Part shown: positions 32,892 through 40,298 of the stretch, one piece after another
Position numbering within the stretch: position 1 is the first letter of the stretch
Layout: each line of letters opens with the position of its first letter
Assembly: GCF_900105395.1 (NCBI RefSeq)
Contig: NZ_LT629775.1
Location: 6,289,501-6,353,500 of the forward strand
Source: Streptomyces sp. TLI_053
Lineage (GTDB): Bacteria; Actinomycetota; Actinomycetes; Streptomycetales; Streptomycetaceae
Length of the DNA: 64,000 bases
Direction: 5' to 3'
Made by a program: the position numbers and the translations under genes
The notes under the pieces: model-generated
The model's input: the letters and a program-made list of their open reading frames with translations, nothing else
Database searches by the model: none
Told to the model about the DNA's origin: nothing

Positions 32892-34172
32892 TCAGCGGCG
32901 GCCCCAGCGGGAGCGGGGACGGGTGGTCGGGGTGGTGGGGAGACCGGCGGTACGGAGCGCGGCGAGGGTGGTGCGGTGCTGCCCGGGGTCCGCGAGCAGA
33001 GGCGTGAGCAGCGCCTCGTAGAGGTCGGTCCGACCGGCCAGCGCGCCGGCCAGCCGGACCAGTTCGGCGGGCGGGCGCAGTGTCGCCAGCTCGCCCAGCA
33101 ACAGGGCGGGCAGCGGCGCGGGGAGCGTGGTGGCCAGCGCGGTGAGGTCGCCGGTGGGACGTCCTGCGGCCTGACGCAGCAGGGTCCGGGCGTCGGTGGC
33201 GCGGTCCGCCTGGTGGAGGGCGGTGGCGAGGGCGGCCAGCTCGGCGGTCGGGGCGGAGCCCCATTCCCAGAGCAGGGTGGCGCCGTCGGCGTGCTGCCCG
33301 GCCCGCTCCAACCCGTCCAGCAGGGCCGGCAGGTCGGCGGCGGGGCAGGAGCGCAGCGCGTTGAACAGTTCCCCGGCCTCCTCGGCCAGCCCGGCCCGGC
33401 GCAGCTCTGCGAGGGTGGCGGCGGCGTGGTGGGGGCTGCCGTGGACGGCGCTGCGGGCGAGGGGGAGGGAGGCGCCGGCCGGTCCCCGGTGGGCGAGCCG
33501 GGCGGCCAGCGCGGCGGTGTCCTCCGGGGTGAGGTGCTCGGCGGCCTGGCCGAGGATGTCGGCGGCCTCGGCCGGTGACGTCTTCCGGTACAGGCCGGCG
33601 ATGCGCTCGGCGAGGGCGGCGAGTTCACCGGGGGTGCGGTGGCGCAGGGGTGCCGGCGCCGGTGAGGGCCCGGGCCCGGGCTCGGGCTCGGGTGAGGGCG
33701 AGGGTGCGGGGCCGGCGGGCGTGCGGTGGGGGCTGTCGTCGACCGGGGCTCGGCGGGCGTCGTGGCGGACGTGCTGCCGGGCGTCGTGGTGGACATCGCC
33801 GTGGACGGCGTCCGGTATGCCGTCCGGGGTGTGCGCGCCGGTCCCGGGCCGTTCCCCGCCCCCGGCCCTCGGTGACGGCTGCCGCAGGTGCTCCTCCAGG
33901 GCCTTCAGCCGGTCGCTCAGTTCCAGGCAGCGTGCGCCCAGCCCCTCGCGCAGCGTCCGTGCCTGGGTCAGCTGCCGCAGTAGTTCACCGTCCACCCGCT
34001 GCCGGTCGGGCAACGATCGGACGGCTTCGTCGAGCCGTCGCTCGCGTTGCACCGCGTACTGTCTGGCGCGCAGTAATTCGTCCAACTGGGACCTGAGTTC
34101 GAGAGCGTCCTGCTCGCTCGCACCGATGCCCGTGTCCGGGACGAGGGGCTGTTCCGTGTGCCGTGTACGCAT
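32892..34172 (-). CDS. Coiled-coil and helical-repeat protein, unknown function
   Basis: About 426 aa (start ATG at 34172; an in-frame ATG at 34214 is possible). Residues 10-95 form an amphipathic coiled coil (ALELRSQLDELLRARQYAV, TLREGLGARCLELSDRLKAL). A His/Asp-rich then Pro/Ser/Glu linker follows (SPSPEPEPGPGPSPAPAPL). Residues about 180-410 are about six helical-hairpin repeats of 30-37 residues with an LAALAxxLxxxG pattern (ELAALAERIAGLYRK, DTAALAARLAHRG, ELAALATALHQADRA). This resembles TPR/HEAT-type scaffolds. Ends in RPRSRWGRR. No membrane segment. Confidence 0.6.
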   Translation of the reverse strand: MRTRHTEQPLVPDTGIGASEQDALELRSQLDELLRARQYAVQRERRLDEAVRSLPDRQRVDGELLRQLTQARTLREGLGARCLELSDRLKALEEHLRQPSPRAGGGERPGTGAHTPDGIPDAVHGDVHHDARQHVRHDARRAPVDDSPHRTPAGPAPSPSPEPEPGPGPSPAPAPLRHRTPGELAALAERIAGLYRKTSPAEAADILGQAAEHLTPEDTAALAARLAHRGPAGASLPLARSAVHGSPHHAAATLAELRRAGLAEEAGELFNALRSCPAADLPALLDGLERAGQHADGATLLWEWGSAPTAELAALATALHQADRATDARTLLRQAAGRPTGDLTALATTLPAPLPALLLGELATLRPPAELVRLAGALAGRTDLYEALLTPLLADPGQHRTTLAALRTAGLPTTPTTRPRSRWGRR

Positions 34173-34362
34173 GATCACCGCAACCTGTCCAACTTGGCCC
34201 TGACGGCCAGTCATCCTGGCGTTGGAATGCGGCGCTGGAGTTACGGCAGTGCGTCCACAGTCTTGCGAGTGGTGTCCGGGGGCGCACGGGGCGCACGGAT
34301 CGTGAGCGACCCGGCGTGCGCTTGCTACCCGTGCGCCTCCCGGTCGGAGACGCCGGTCCGGC

Positions 34363-34953
34363 TCAGTGCTCGGTCGCGGCGAGCCGGGCGCGGGCCTCCA
34401 TGAGGGCGAAGCCGAGCAGGTTCTCGCCGCGCCATTCGGCGGGTCGCTCGGCGCGCTCGTTCTCCGCGCCGAGGCCGATGCCCCAGATCCGGTCGAGCGG
34501 GCTGGCCTCCACCAGGACCCGCCGGGAGGTCGACAGCAGATAGTCGCGGAGTCCGGCGTGGCCGCCGAACTTGGCGACGTTGCCCGTGACCACCAGTTCG
34601 AAGCGGCCCGCACGCCAGACGGCGTCGTCGAAGCCGCGGACCTGGCGGCCCAGCTTCTTGGCCTCGCCGGCGCTCGGCGCGGCCAGGATCAGGGCGAGCG
34701 TCCTGCTGTCGTCGAACATCCGGGCCTTGCCCGCCATCATCCAGTGCTCGGCGGTGCGGTACTCGACGCCGTCGACGGCGAACGGGTGGTCGGGCCACCA
34801 CTGGCTCAGCACGCCGGGGCCGAACGACCCGTCCTGCTGCGGCTGGTGTCCCCAGAACATCAGCCACTTGGCCCGGGCGCCGGCCGCCACGGCCGCGGTC
34901 AGGGCGGCGCGGTCACGGGTGTCGGCGGGGTCGGTCGTGCGTTCGTCGCTCAT
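34363..34953 (-). CDS. NADAR family protein (YbiA-like)
   Basis: A 196-aa protein with the NADAR signature: LMFWGHQP near the start, LSQWWPDHPFAVDGVEYRTAEHWMMAGKARMF (in parts), RGFDDAVWRAGRFELVVTGN, and C-terminal LDRIWGIGLG...WRGENLLGFALMEAR. NADAR proteins cleave N-glycosidic bonds in riboflavin intermediates or remove ADP-ribose from guanine in DNA (the DarT/DarG-like context). There is no DarT toxin next to it, so a housekeeping metabolite-repair role is more likely. Confidence 0.85.
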   Translation of the reverse strand: MSDERTTDPADTRDRAALTAAVAAGARAKWLMFWGHQPQQDGSFGPGVLSQWWPDHPFAVDGVEYRTAEHWMMAGKARMFDDSRTLALILAAPSAGEAKKLGRQVRGFDDAVWRAGRFELVVTGNVAKFGGHAGLRDYLLSTSRRVLVEASPLDRIWGIGLGAENERAERPAEWRGENLLGFALMEARARLAATEH

Positions 34954-35023
34954 ATCGTCATGCTGACACGAAGGGGTTCGGTGGGGCGAGCGGGTTTACA
35001 GTCGGCCTCTTCGGGCCCCTCGC

Positions 35024-35091
35024 GTTCGTGGGTTCCTCGGGTTCGTGGGTTCCTCGGGTTCGTGGGTTCCTCGGGGTCCTCCTGTCCGTCG
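35024..35091. repeat. 17-bp tandem repeats upstream of the VOC gene
   Basis: Three perfect copies of GTTCGTGGGTTCCTCGG (from 35024, 35041 and 35058) and a decayed fourth (35075-35091). It lies in the spacer between the divergent NADAR and VOC genes. Confidence 0.95.
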
Positions 35092-35209
35092 GATGTCGGG
35101 CCGGGCGGCGTGTCTGATCGGCAGCGAGGTCGCAGGCCTGAAATGAAGGGGGCCCCGGCGCAGTTGTCGGTGGGGTCGTCACCTTCCGCCTTCCGCCAGA
35201 GGAGCCGAA

Positions 35210-35656
35210 ATGTCCCAGCCGTCCGAGACCTCCCCCGCCGTGCGTGAGCTCCGCCTGGTGGTCACGGCAGCCGATTACGAGCAGGCGCTGCACTTCTACC
35301 GAGATGTCCTCGGCCTTCCCGAACGCGCCGCCTTCGCTTCGCCCGGCGGGCGGGTCACCATCCTGGAGGCCGGTCGCGCGACCCTGGAGATCGCCGATCC
35401 GGGCCAGGCCGACTTCATCGACGAGGTCGAGGTCGGTCGACGTGTCGCCGGCCACCTCCGGGTCGCCTTCCAGGTCGACGACTCCGCCACCACCACCGCC
35501 GAACTCGCCGCCGCCGGCGCCGAGGTGATCGCCGAACCCGTCCGCACTCCCTGGAACTCCCTCAACTCCCGCCTCGAAGCGCCCGGAGGCCTCCAGCTCA
35601 CCCTGTTCACCGAACTCGGCGACGGCGGCGGGATCGGCGACCCGGCCGCGGAGTGA
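35210..35656 (+). CDS. VOC family protein (glyoxalase/bleomycin-resistance fold)
   Basis: A 148-aa protein of paired beta-alpha-beta-beta-beta modules: ELRLVVTAADYEQALHFYRDVLGLPE in the first half, VAFQVDDSATTTAELAAAGAEVIAEPVRTPWNSLNSRLEAPGGLQLTLFTE (in parts) in the second. Possible metal ligands are limited, so dioxygenase, glyoxalase or binding roles cannot be separated. GAGGAGCC precedes the ATG. Confidence 0.85.
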   Translation: MSQPSETSPAVRELRLVVTAADYEQALHFYRDVLGLPERAAFASPGGRVTILEAGRATLEIADPGQADFIDEVEVGRRVAGHLRVAFQVDDSATTTAELAAAGAEVIAEPVRTPWNSLNSRLEAPGGLQLTLFTELGDGGGIGDPAAE

Positions 35657-35749
35657 CCTCCACCCGCGCCGGGGTGAATCCTTTCCGGGGGTCGCCGCCT
35701 CTTATGGACGGCTCCGGTGAGGACCGGGGCGGACGAGGAGGTTGTGACG

Positions 35750-35839
35750 ATGGTCTGGGCGGCTGTGGCGGTCGGTGTGCTGCTGGTCGGGGCGTGCAGC
35801 GTGACGGTGCTGCGGAAGTGGGGGCGGCGGCGTGGCTGA
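35750..35839 (+). CDS. 29-aa single-pass membrane peptide upstream of an ECF sigma gene
   Basis: MVWAAVAVGVLLVGACSVTV followed by LRKWGRRRG: one hydrophobic helix (residues 2-20) and a strongly basic tail. GAGGAGG (35735-35741) is 8 nt upstream of this ATG (an in-frame GTG at 35744 would be too close). Its stop overlaps the start of the sigma-factor gene by 8 nt, so the two are translationally coupled. No family recognised. Confidence 0.55.
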   Translation: MVWAAVAVGVLLVGACSVTVLRKWGRRRG

Positions 35840-36371
35840 GGTGCGGGAGTGGCCGGGGAGTTCGGTGGTTGCCGCGGCTCAGGACGGTGATGTGGAGGCG
35901 ATCGCCGCGCTGGTCTCGGGAGCGCATCCGCATGTGCGGCGGTTCGCGCGGTCGCTCTGCGCCACGCCGGAGGACGCCGAGGACGCGGCGCAGGAGGCGC
36001 TGATCATCCTCTATCGCAAGATCGGGATGCTGCGGGCGACCGGGGCGCTGGCCTCGTGGATGTTCCGCATCGTGCGGAACGAGTGCCTGCGGCGAGCGCG
36101 TTCGGCGCTGGGGGAGCGTCCGGCGATCGGGGTGACCCCGTACCGGTCGGCCGAGGACGAGGTGCTGGGACGGCTGGAGGCCGGGCGGGTGGCGGAGGCG
36201 ATCGCGGCGTTGCCGGAGGATCAGCGACGGGTGCTGGTCATGCGGGACGTCCAGGGGCTCGGCGGGCGGACGGTCGCCGATGCGTTGGGGCTGAGCACCG
36301 CGGCCATGAAGTCGCGGTTGCACCGGGCGCGGGCGGCGGTCCGGGCGGCCGCGGTGGGAGGGGAGTGGTGA
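35832..36371 (+). CDS. ECF-type RNA polymerase sigma factor
   Basis: A 179-aa sigma-70 family protein with only regions 2 and 4: region 2 about residues 20-85 (HPHVRRFARSLC, DAEDAAQEALIILYRKIG, ALASWMFRIVRNECLRRAR) and region 4 about 115-170 (AIAALPEDQRRVLVMRDVQG, TVADALGLSTAAMKSRLHRAR). GTG start overlapping the upstream peptide gene; its stop overlaps the next GTG (GTGA). No anti-sigma factor of a known type is adjacent, so the flanking membrane proteins are candidates for control. ECF subgroup not assigned. Confidence 0.88.
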   Translation: MAEVREWPGSSVVAAAQDGDVEAIAALVSGAHPHVRRFARSLCATPEDAEDAAQEALIILYRKIGMLRATGALASWMFRIVRNECLRRARSALGERPAIGVTPYRSAEDEVLGRLEAGRVAEAIAALPEDQRRVLVMRDVQGLGGRTVADALGLSTAAMKSRLHRARAAVRAAAVGGEW

Positions 36372-36637
36372 AGGCCGGCGCTTCGGGTTACGCCGGCCGG
36401 ACGGTGGCGGGGCACCTGCTGCGGGGTGGGGTCGGGTTCGGCGCGCTGGTGGGGGCGTTCGTGCTGCTGCCGTTCGCCGGTCCGGTGGCGCTGCTCCTGG
36501 TGCCGCTCGGGCTGGTCGCCCTGCGCGGGTGTCCGACCTGCTGGGTGATCGGACTGCTGGAGGCGGTGTCGCGGGGGCGGCTGCGGCGTGAGTGTGTCGA
36601 CGGGCGGTGCGAGCTGCGCCCCGCCGGGGCGGAGTAG
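36368..36637 (+). CDS. Small Cys-containing membrane protein coupled to the ECF sigma factor
   Basis: An 89-aa protein: basic N-terminus (MKAGASGYAGRTVAGHLLRG), two hydrophobic helices (residues 22-38 and 40-56), then RGCPTCWVIGLLEAV and RRECVDGRCELRP, giving a CxxC and two more cysteines. Starts in the GTGA overlap with the sigma gene. The Cys pattern would suit a redox or zinc site. It could be an unusual anti-sigma or a sensor partner; that is inference from context only. Confidence 0.65.
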   Translation: MKAGASGYAGRTVAGHLLRGGVGFGALVGAFVLLPFAGPVALLLVPLGLVALRGCPTCWVIGLLEAVSRGRLRRECVDGRCELRPAGAE

Positions 36638-36642
36638 GCCCG

Positions 36643-36673
36643 GTCGTGGCCACCCGGGGCGGGTGGCCACGAC
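36643..36673. terminator. Bidirectional terminator between the ECF cluster and the MFS gene
   Basis: A perfect 14-bp stem, GTCGTGGCCACCCG (36643-36656) with CGGGTGGCCACGAC (36660-36673), and a 3-nt loop, 5 nt after one stop and 23 nt from the convergent one. Confidence 0.85.
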
Positions 36674-36696
36674 GGAAGGGGACCCAGGACCGGCCG

Positions 36697-38181
36697 TCAG
36701 CCGATGGAGCGGGGGAGGCGGGTCGTCAGGTAGAGGACGGTGAAGGACCCCAGGAGCTGGACGCCGAGGCAGAGGGCCAGCGCGCGGTCCATGCCCAGCG
36801 TGGGGGAGAGGCTCAGGTAGAGGGTGCCGAGGGTGGCGACGCCCAGGGCGAGGCTGGCCTGCTGACCGGTGGCGAGGACACCGCTGCCCACACCGGCCCG
36901 CGCGGCGGGGACCTTGGAGAGGACGACGCGGAACAGCGGGGTGCCGATCAGGCCCTGGCCGATGCCGGCGAGCGCGACGCCGGGGGCCATCCGCAGCGGG
37001 GAGAATCCGTTCCAGTCGGTGAGCACCGTGGCGGCCAGGGTCACGAGGCCGAGGGCCTGGACGGCGGCGCCGGCGGTCAGGACCCGGCTGCCGAACCGGC
37101 CGATCAGGCGCGGGCCGGACAGCGAGGCGGTGAAGTAGCCGACGGCCATCGGGACCAGTGCCCAGCCCGCCGCGACCGGGCCGAGGTGCAGGCCCTGCTG
37201 GAGGGCGACGGCGATGACGAACATGAAGCCGCCGAAGCCGCCGAAGTAGGGGAGGGCGATGCCGAGGCCCCTCCTCATCTCGGGGATGCGCAGCAGGGTG
37301 GGCGGCACCAGCGGGGCGCCGCCGAGGCGCTCGGCCCGGCGCTCGACCAGGGCGAAGGCGGTGGCGAACACGGGGAACAGCGCGAGCAGCAGCCAGGACC
37401 ACAGCGGCCAGCCGGCGGCGCGGCCCTCCATCAGCGGCACCAGCAGGGCGAGCAGGGCGGCCGTGAGCAGGACCGTGCCGGCGATGTCGACCTTGGCGCC
37501 CTGCGGTGCGCGGCTCTCCGGGACGAAGCGCAGCGCCAGGACGAGGGCGAGCAGGGCGAAGGGGACGTTCAGCAGGAAGACCGAGCGCCAGCCGGTGCCG
37601 AAGAGGTCGGCGGCGACCAGCATCCCGCCGAGCACCTGCCCGATGACCACCGAGATGCCGCCGACCGCGCCGTACACCGAGAGGGCGCGCCCGCGCCGGG
37701 CGCCGTGGGTGGCGGCGGTGATGGTGCCGAGGACCTGGGGGATCAGCAGGGCGGCCGACGCGCCCTGGGCGGCCCGGGCGGCGACCAGGCTCCACGCCCC
37801 GGGGGCGAGTCCGCAGGCGAGCGAGGTCACGGCGAAGGCGGCCGCCCCGACCACGAAGAGGCGGCGCCGGCCGAAGAGGTCGCCGAGTCGTCCGCCGAGG
37901 ACGAGCAGGACGGCGAAGGCGATGCCGTACCCGGCCGCGACCAGCTCCAGGACGGCGGGTCCGGCGGCGAGGTCGTGGTCGATGGTCGGCAGAGCGACGT
38001 TCACTATGAAGAAGTCAAGCATCGGGAGGAAGGCCCCGAGCAGGACGGTGACCAGTCCGGCTGTGCCGAGGGAGGGAGAGGAAGGAGAGGAAAGAGAGGA
38101 AGGGGCGGTGCCGTCGGAGGAGGCGGCTGAGGCGGTGGGGACGAGGGGCCTGGTGGCGGTCAGTTGCTGGGTCACGGTCAT
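36697..38181 (-). CDS. MFS transporter (DHA2-type drug exporter)
   Basis: A 494-aa major-facilitator protein with about 14 transmembrane helices, starting after a 35-residue Ser-rich tail (SSPSSPSLGTAG). DHA2 marks: LDFFIVNVALPTIDHDL in helix 1, motif A GGRLGDLFGRRRLF and motif C-like region GGISVVIGQVLGGML. Likely proton-coupled efflux of a toxic compound. It is divergently transcribed from an HTH regulator with an operator between them, the usual arrangement of a repressor-controlled exporter. Confidence 0.9.
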   Translation of the reverse strand: MTVTQQLTATRPLVPTASAASSDGTAPSSLSSPSSPSLGTAGLVTVLLGAFLPMLDFFIVNVALPTIDHDLAAGPAVLELVAAGYGIAFAVLLVLGGRLGDLFGRRRLFVVGAAAFAVTSLACGLAPGAWSLVAARAAQGASAALLIPQVLGTITAATHGARRGRALSVYGAVGGISVVIGQVLGGMLVAADLFGTGWRSVFLLNVPFALLALVLALRFVPESRAPQGAKVDIAGTVLLTAALLALLVPLMEGRAAGWPLWSWLLLALFPVFATAFALVERRAERLGGAPLVPPTLLRIPEMRRGLGIALPYFGGFGGFMFVIAVALQQGLHLGPVAAGWALVPMAVGYFTASLSGPRLIGRFGSRVLTAGAAVQALGLVTLAATVLTDWNGFSPLRMAPGVALAGIGQGLIGTPLFRVVLSKVPAARAGVGSGVLATGQQASLALGVATLGTLYLSLSPTLGMDRALALCLGVQLLGSFTVLYLTTRLPRSIG

Positions 38182-38201
38182 ACGATGCGCCGTGCCGCAA
38201 C

Positions 38202-38243
38202 CTGGTACCAGAGTGTGCTTATCCAGGTATAAGAAGTACCTGG
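38202..38243. promoter_or_regulatory. Operator region between MFS and HTH genes
   Basis: Two related palindromes: CTGGTACCAG (38202-38211) and CCAGGTA-N7-TACCTGG (38223-38229 and 38237-38243). The repeated TACC(A/T)GG half-site in a short divergent spacer is a strong candidate for the site of the adjacent HTH regulator. Confidence 0.7.
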
Positions 38244-38275
38244 CAACAGGATGAGTCGTGCCGCATGCTGGTGGA

Positions 38276-39175
38276 ATGAGTCTGACCGCCGTCACGGCAA
38301 CCACCGGGAAAGTGCCCGCCGACGATCGGCGGCAACAGCTGGCGGCGTTCCTGCGCAGTCGCCGGGAGCGGATCACCCCCGAGCAGGTGGGGCTGCCGCC
38401 GACCGGTCGGCGGCGGACGCCGGGGCTGCGCCGTGAGGAAGTGGCGCAGATCGCCGCCGTCGGGGTCACCTGGTACACGTGGCTGGAGCAGGGGCGCGAG
38501 ATCCAGGTGTCCGTGCAGGTACTGGACGCGGTGGCGCGCGCCCTGCTGCTCGACCCCAGTGAGCGGGCCCATCTGTTCACCCTGGCCGGCGCGGAGGATC
38601 CGGCGCCGGTGCGGGAGTGCCCGACCGTCACGCCTGCGGTCCGGATGACGCTGGACCGGATGGCCCCCTACCCGGCCGCGGTGATCAACTCCCGCTACGA
38701 CGTGCTGGCCCACAACGCGCAGTACACCGGGATCGTCGGCGACCTGGCAGCACTGCCGCCCGAGGACCGCAATCTGATGTGGCTGGCCTTCACCCCCTCG
38801 CGCTTCCGGGACGTGCTGGTGGACCACGAGGAGGAGCGGGACGTCATGGTCGCCCGGTTCCGGTCCGGGATGGGCGACCACGGGGCCGAGCCCGCCTGGC
38901 GGGCGCTGCTCTGCCGGCTGCGCAAGGCCTCGCCGGTGTTCGACGCGGCCTGGCAGCGGCACGACGTCCTGCGGCCGGGCAACGGCCTGAAGCGCTTCCT
39001 GGTACCGGAGGTGGGGCTGTTGCGGCTCGACTACACCAGCTTCTGGCTCGGTCCGGTCCAGGGGCCGCGGATGGTCGTCTACACCCCGAAGGACGAGGAG
39101 ACGGCCGCGCTGCTGTCGCGGCTTCCCACCCGGTTGCCGTCGGCCGTGGCGGGCGCGGGGGTACCGCTCGGCTGA
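38276..39175 (+). CDS. XRE-type regulator with MmyB-like ligand domain
   Basis: A 299-aa regulator. Residues 20-95 form a Cro/CI-like HTH (LAAFLRSRRERITPEQVG, RRTPGLRREEVAQIAAVGVTWYTWLEQGR in parts). Residues 115-295 match the MmyB-like, PAS-related ligand-binding domain (YPAAVINSRYDVLAHNAQY, WLAFTPSRFRDVLVDHEEE, LDYTSFWLGP). Such regulators often sit divergently from the transporter or oxidoreductase they control; here it is the MFS gene. The ATG at 38276 is preferred; a GTG 6 codons upstream is possible. Confidence 0.88.
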   Translation: MSLTAVTATTGKVPADDRRQQLAAFLRSRRERITPEQVGLPPTGRRRTPGLRREEVAQIAAVGVTWYTWLEQGREIQVSVQVLDAVARALLLDPSERAHLFTLAGAEDPAPVRECPTVTPAVRMTLDRMAPYPAAVINSRYDVLAHNAQYTGIVGDLAALPPEDRNLMWLAFTPSRFRDVLVDHEEERDVMVARFRSGMGDHGAEPAWRALLCRLRKASPVFDAAWQRHDVLRPGNGLKRFLVPEVGLLRLDYTSFWLGPVQGPRMVVYTPKDEETAALLSRLPTRLPSAVAGAGVPLG

Positions 39176-39583
39176 CGGCAGCCCGGTGCGGGCCAGGCCG
39201 AGGGCCAGGCAGAGCGCCGCCAGCGGGAGCTCGACACAGCCCGCCATGACCAGCGCGGCGAGCGTCTCCTGGCCCGGCAGCGCGGTGGCGATGTCGACCA
39301 GGGCGTCGCCCACGAGCAGCAGGGCCACCACCGCGGCCGGTCCTGCGGCGGCCGCGCCGCGGCGGCGCAGCCCGGCGTCGAGCCGGAGCAGGGCGGCCAG
39401 TTCGCACAGGTCGAGGGCGGCCCACCCGGTGTCGCCCGCGGCCACGAGCAGAGCCGTCCAGGGCAGCAGCAGGAACGCGGCGAGCGCGGGCACCCACTCG
39501 GCGCTCGGGCCGAGCAGGCGGCGGCCGGCCCGGGCGGCGCGCGACGCGCGGGCCGGGGCGAGGCCGAGGACGCCGGTGCTCAT
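39176..39583 (-). CDS. Putative membrane protein with unclear 3' end
   Basis: Starts at 39583 (MSTGVLGLAPARASRAARAG) in an ATGA overlap with the gene upstream. It encodes about 135 residues with four hydrophobic segments (WVPALAAFLLLPWTALLVAA, a TGWAALDLCELAALLRLDAG stretch, AAVVALLLVGDALVDIATAL, LPLAALCLALGLARTGL). The reading frame does not stop where the membrane domain ends but stays open across the whole antisense strand of the HTH gene down to 38219. The 3' coordinate given is the edge of the HTH gene, not a stop codon. Family not recognised. Confidence 0.45.
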
Positions 39584-40164
39584 CGGGTACCCCCGGTGCC
39601 GCCGCCGACACGGGCCCGGACCAGCGGCGACCGCTCGGGGGCGGCACCGCGCGCCTCGACCAGTACGCCGCCGAACACGCCCTCGCCCCAGGCGAGCCAG
39701 AACTCCCCGCTGACGGTGACCACCTCGGCCGCGTGGACGACCGGGGCCGGCCGGCCGGGCAGCCGCAGCAGCCGCCCGCCGGTGAACCCGACGACCGGGA
39801 CCGCCCCGCCCCGCGGCAGCCGCCCCCAGGCGAGACCGTGCCGGGGACGGCGGCGCCCGCCCGGGCCGGCCGCGGCCCAGGCGCGGGCACCGCGCAGCAG
39901 ACCGCCGGCGAGGCGGGCCGCGACCAGGACGTCCACCAGCTCGTCGTGCTCGTAGACCTCCAGGGCCGCGCGGCCGCGAGTCCGGCCGGCCCGGACACTG
40001 CGCACCGACCACGGCCCGGCGGCCGGGTGGGCCGGCCCCCGCAGGCCGGCGGGTCCGACCGGGAGCCGGCCCTCTGCCCGGCCGGCCGCGGCGGCCGCGG
40101 CGGTGGCGCCGAGGGTCGGACGCCCGTGCGGCAGATCGGCGGAGTGCGATGCGTAGCTCGTCAT
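39580..40164 (-). CDS. Hypothetical protein, first gene of a coupled pair
   Basis: A 194-aa protein, Ala/Gly/Arg-rich, with a mildly hydrophobic stretch (LVDVLVAARLAGGLLRGARAW) and a C-terminal beta-rich segment (VVHAAEVVTVSGEFWLAWGEGVFGGVLVEAR). No signal peptide or known motif. On the minus strand CAGTCT (40172-40177) sits 7 nt before the ATG, indicating a leaderless start. Its stop overlaps the next ATG. Divergent from the two-component system, from which it is separated by 134 bp. Confidence 0.55.
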   Translation of the reverse strand: MTSYASHSADLPHGRPTLGATAAAAAAGRAEGRLPVGPAGLRGPAHPAAGPWSVRSVRAGRTRGRAALEVYEHDELVDVLVAARLAGGLLRGARAWAAAGPGGRRRPRHGLAWGRLPRGGAVPVVGFTGGRLLRLPGRPAPVVHAAEVVTVSGEFWLAWGEGVFGGVLVEARGAAPERSPLVRARVGGGTGGTR

Positions 40165-40298
40165 GCCCTCAAGACTGACCGTCCCGGGCGGCGCTGTCGG
40201 TAGTGCACCGATCCGAATCGGGGGTGTACCCAGCTTCACCATTTCTCGGCAGCGACCTTCATGGTGACGGTCGATCACGGCACTCTAGGCTGTCCGCC

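Noticed and set aside
34363..34953. DarT/DarG-type toxin-antitoxin system based on the NADAR gene
   Set aside because: No DarT-like ADP-ribosyltransferase is adjacent; the ADP-ribosylglycohydrolase gene is 16 kb away.
35024..35091. Possible CRISPR array
   Set aside because: Repeats are contiguous with no spacers and no cas gene is present.
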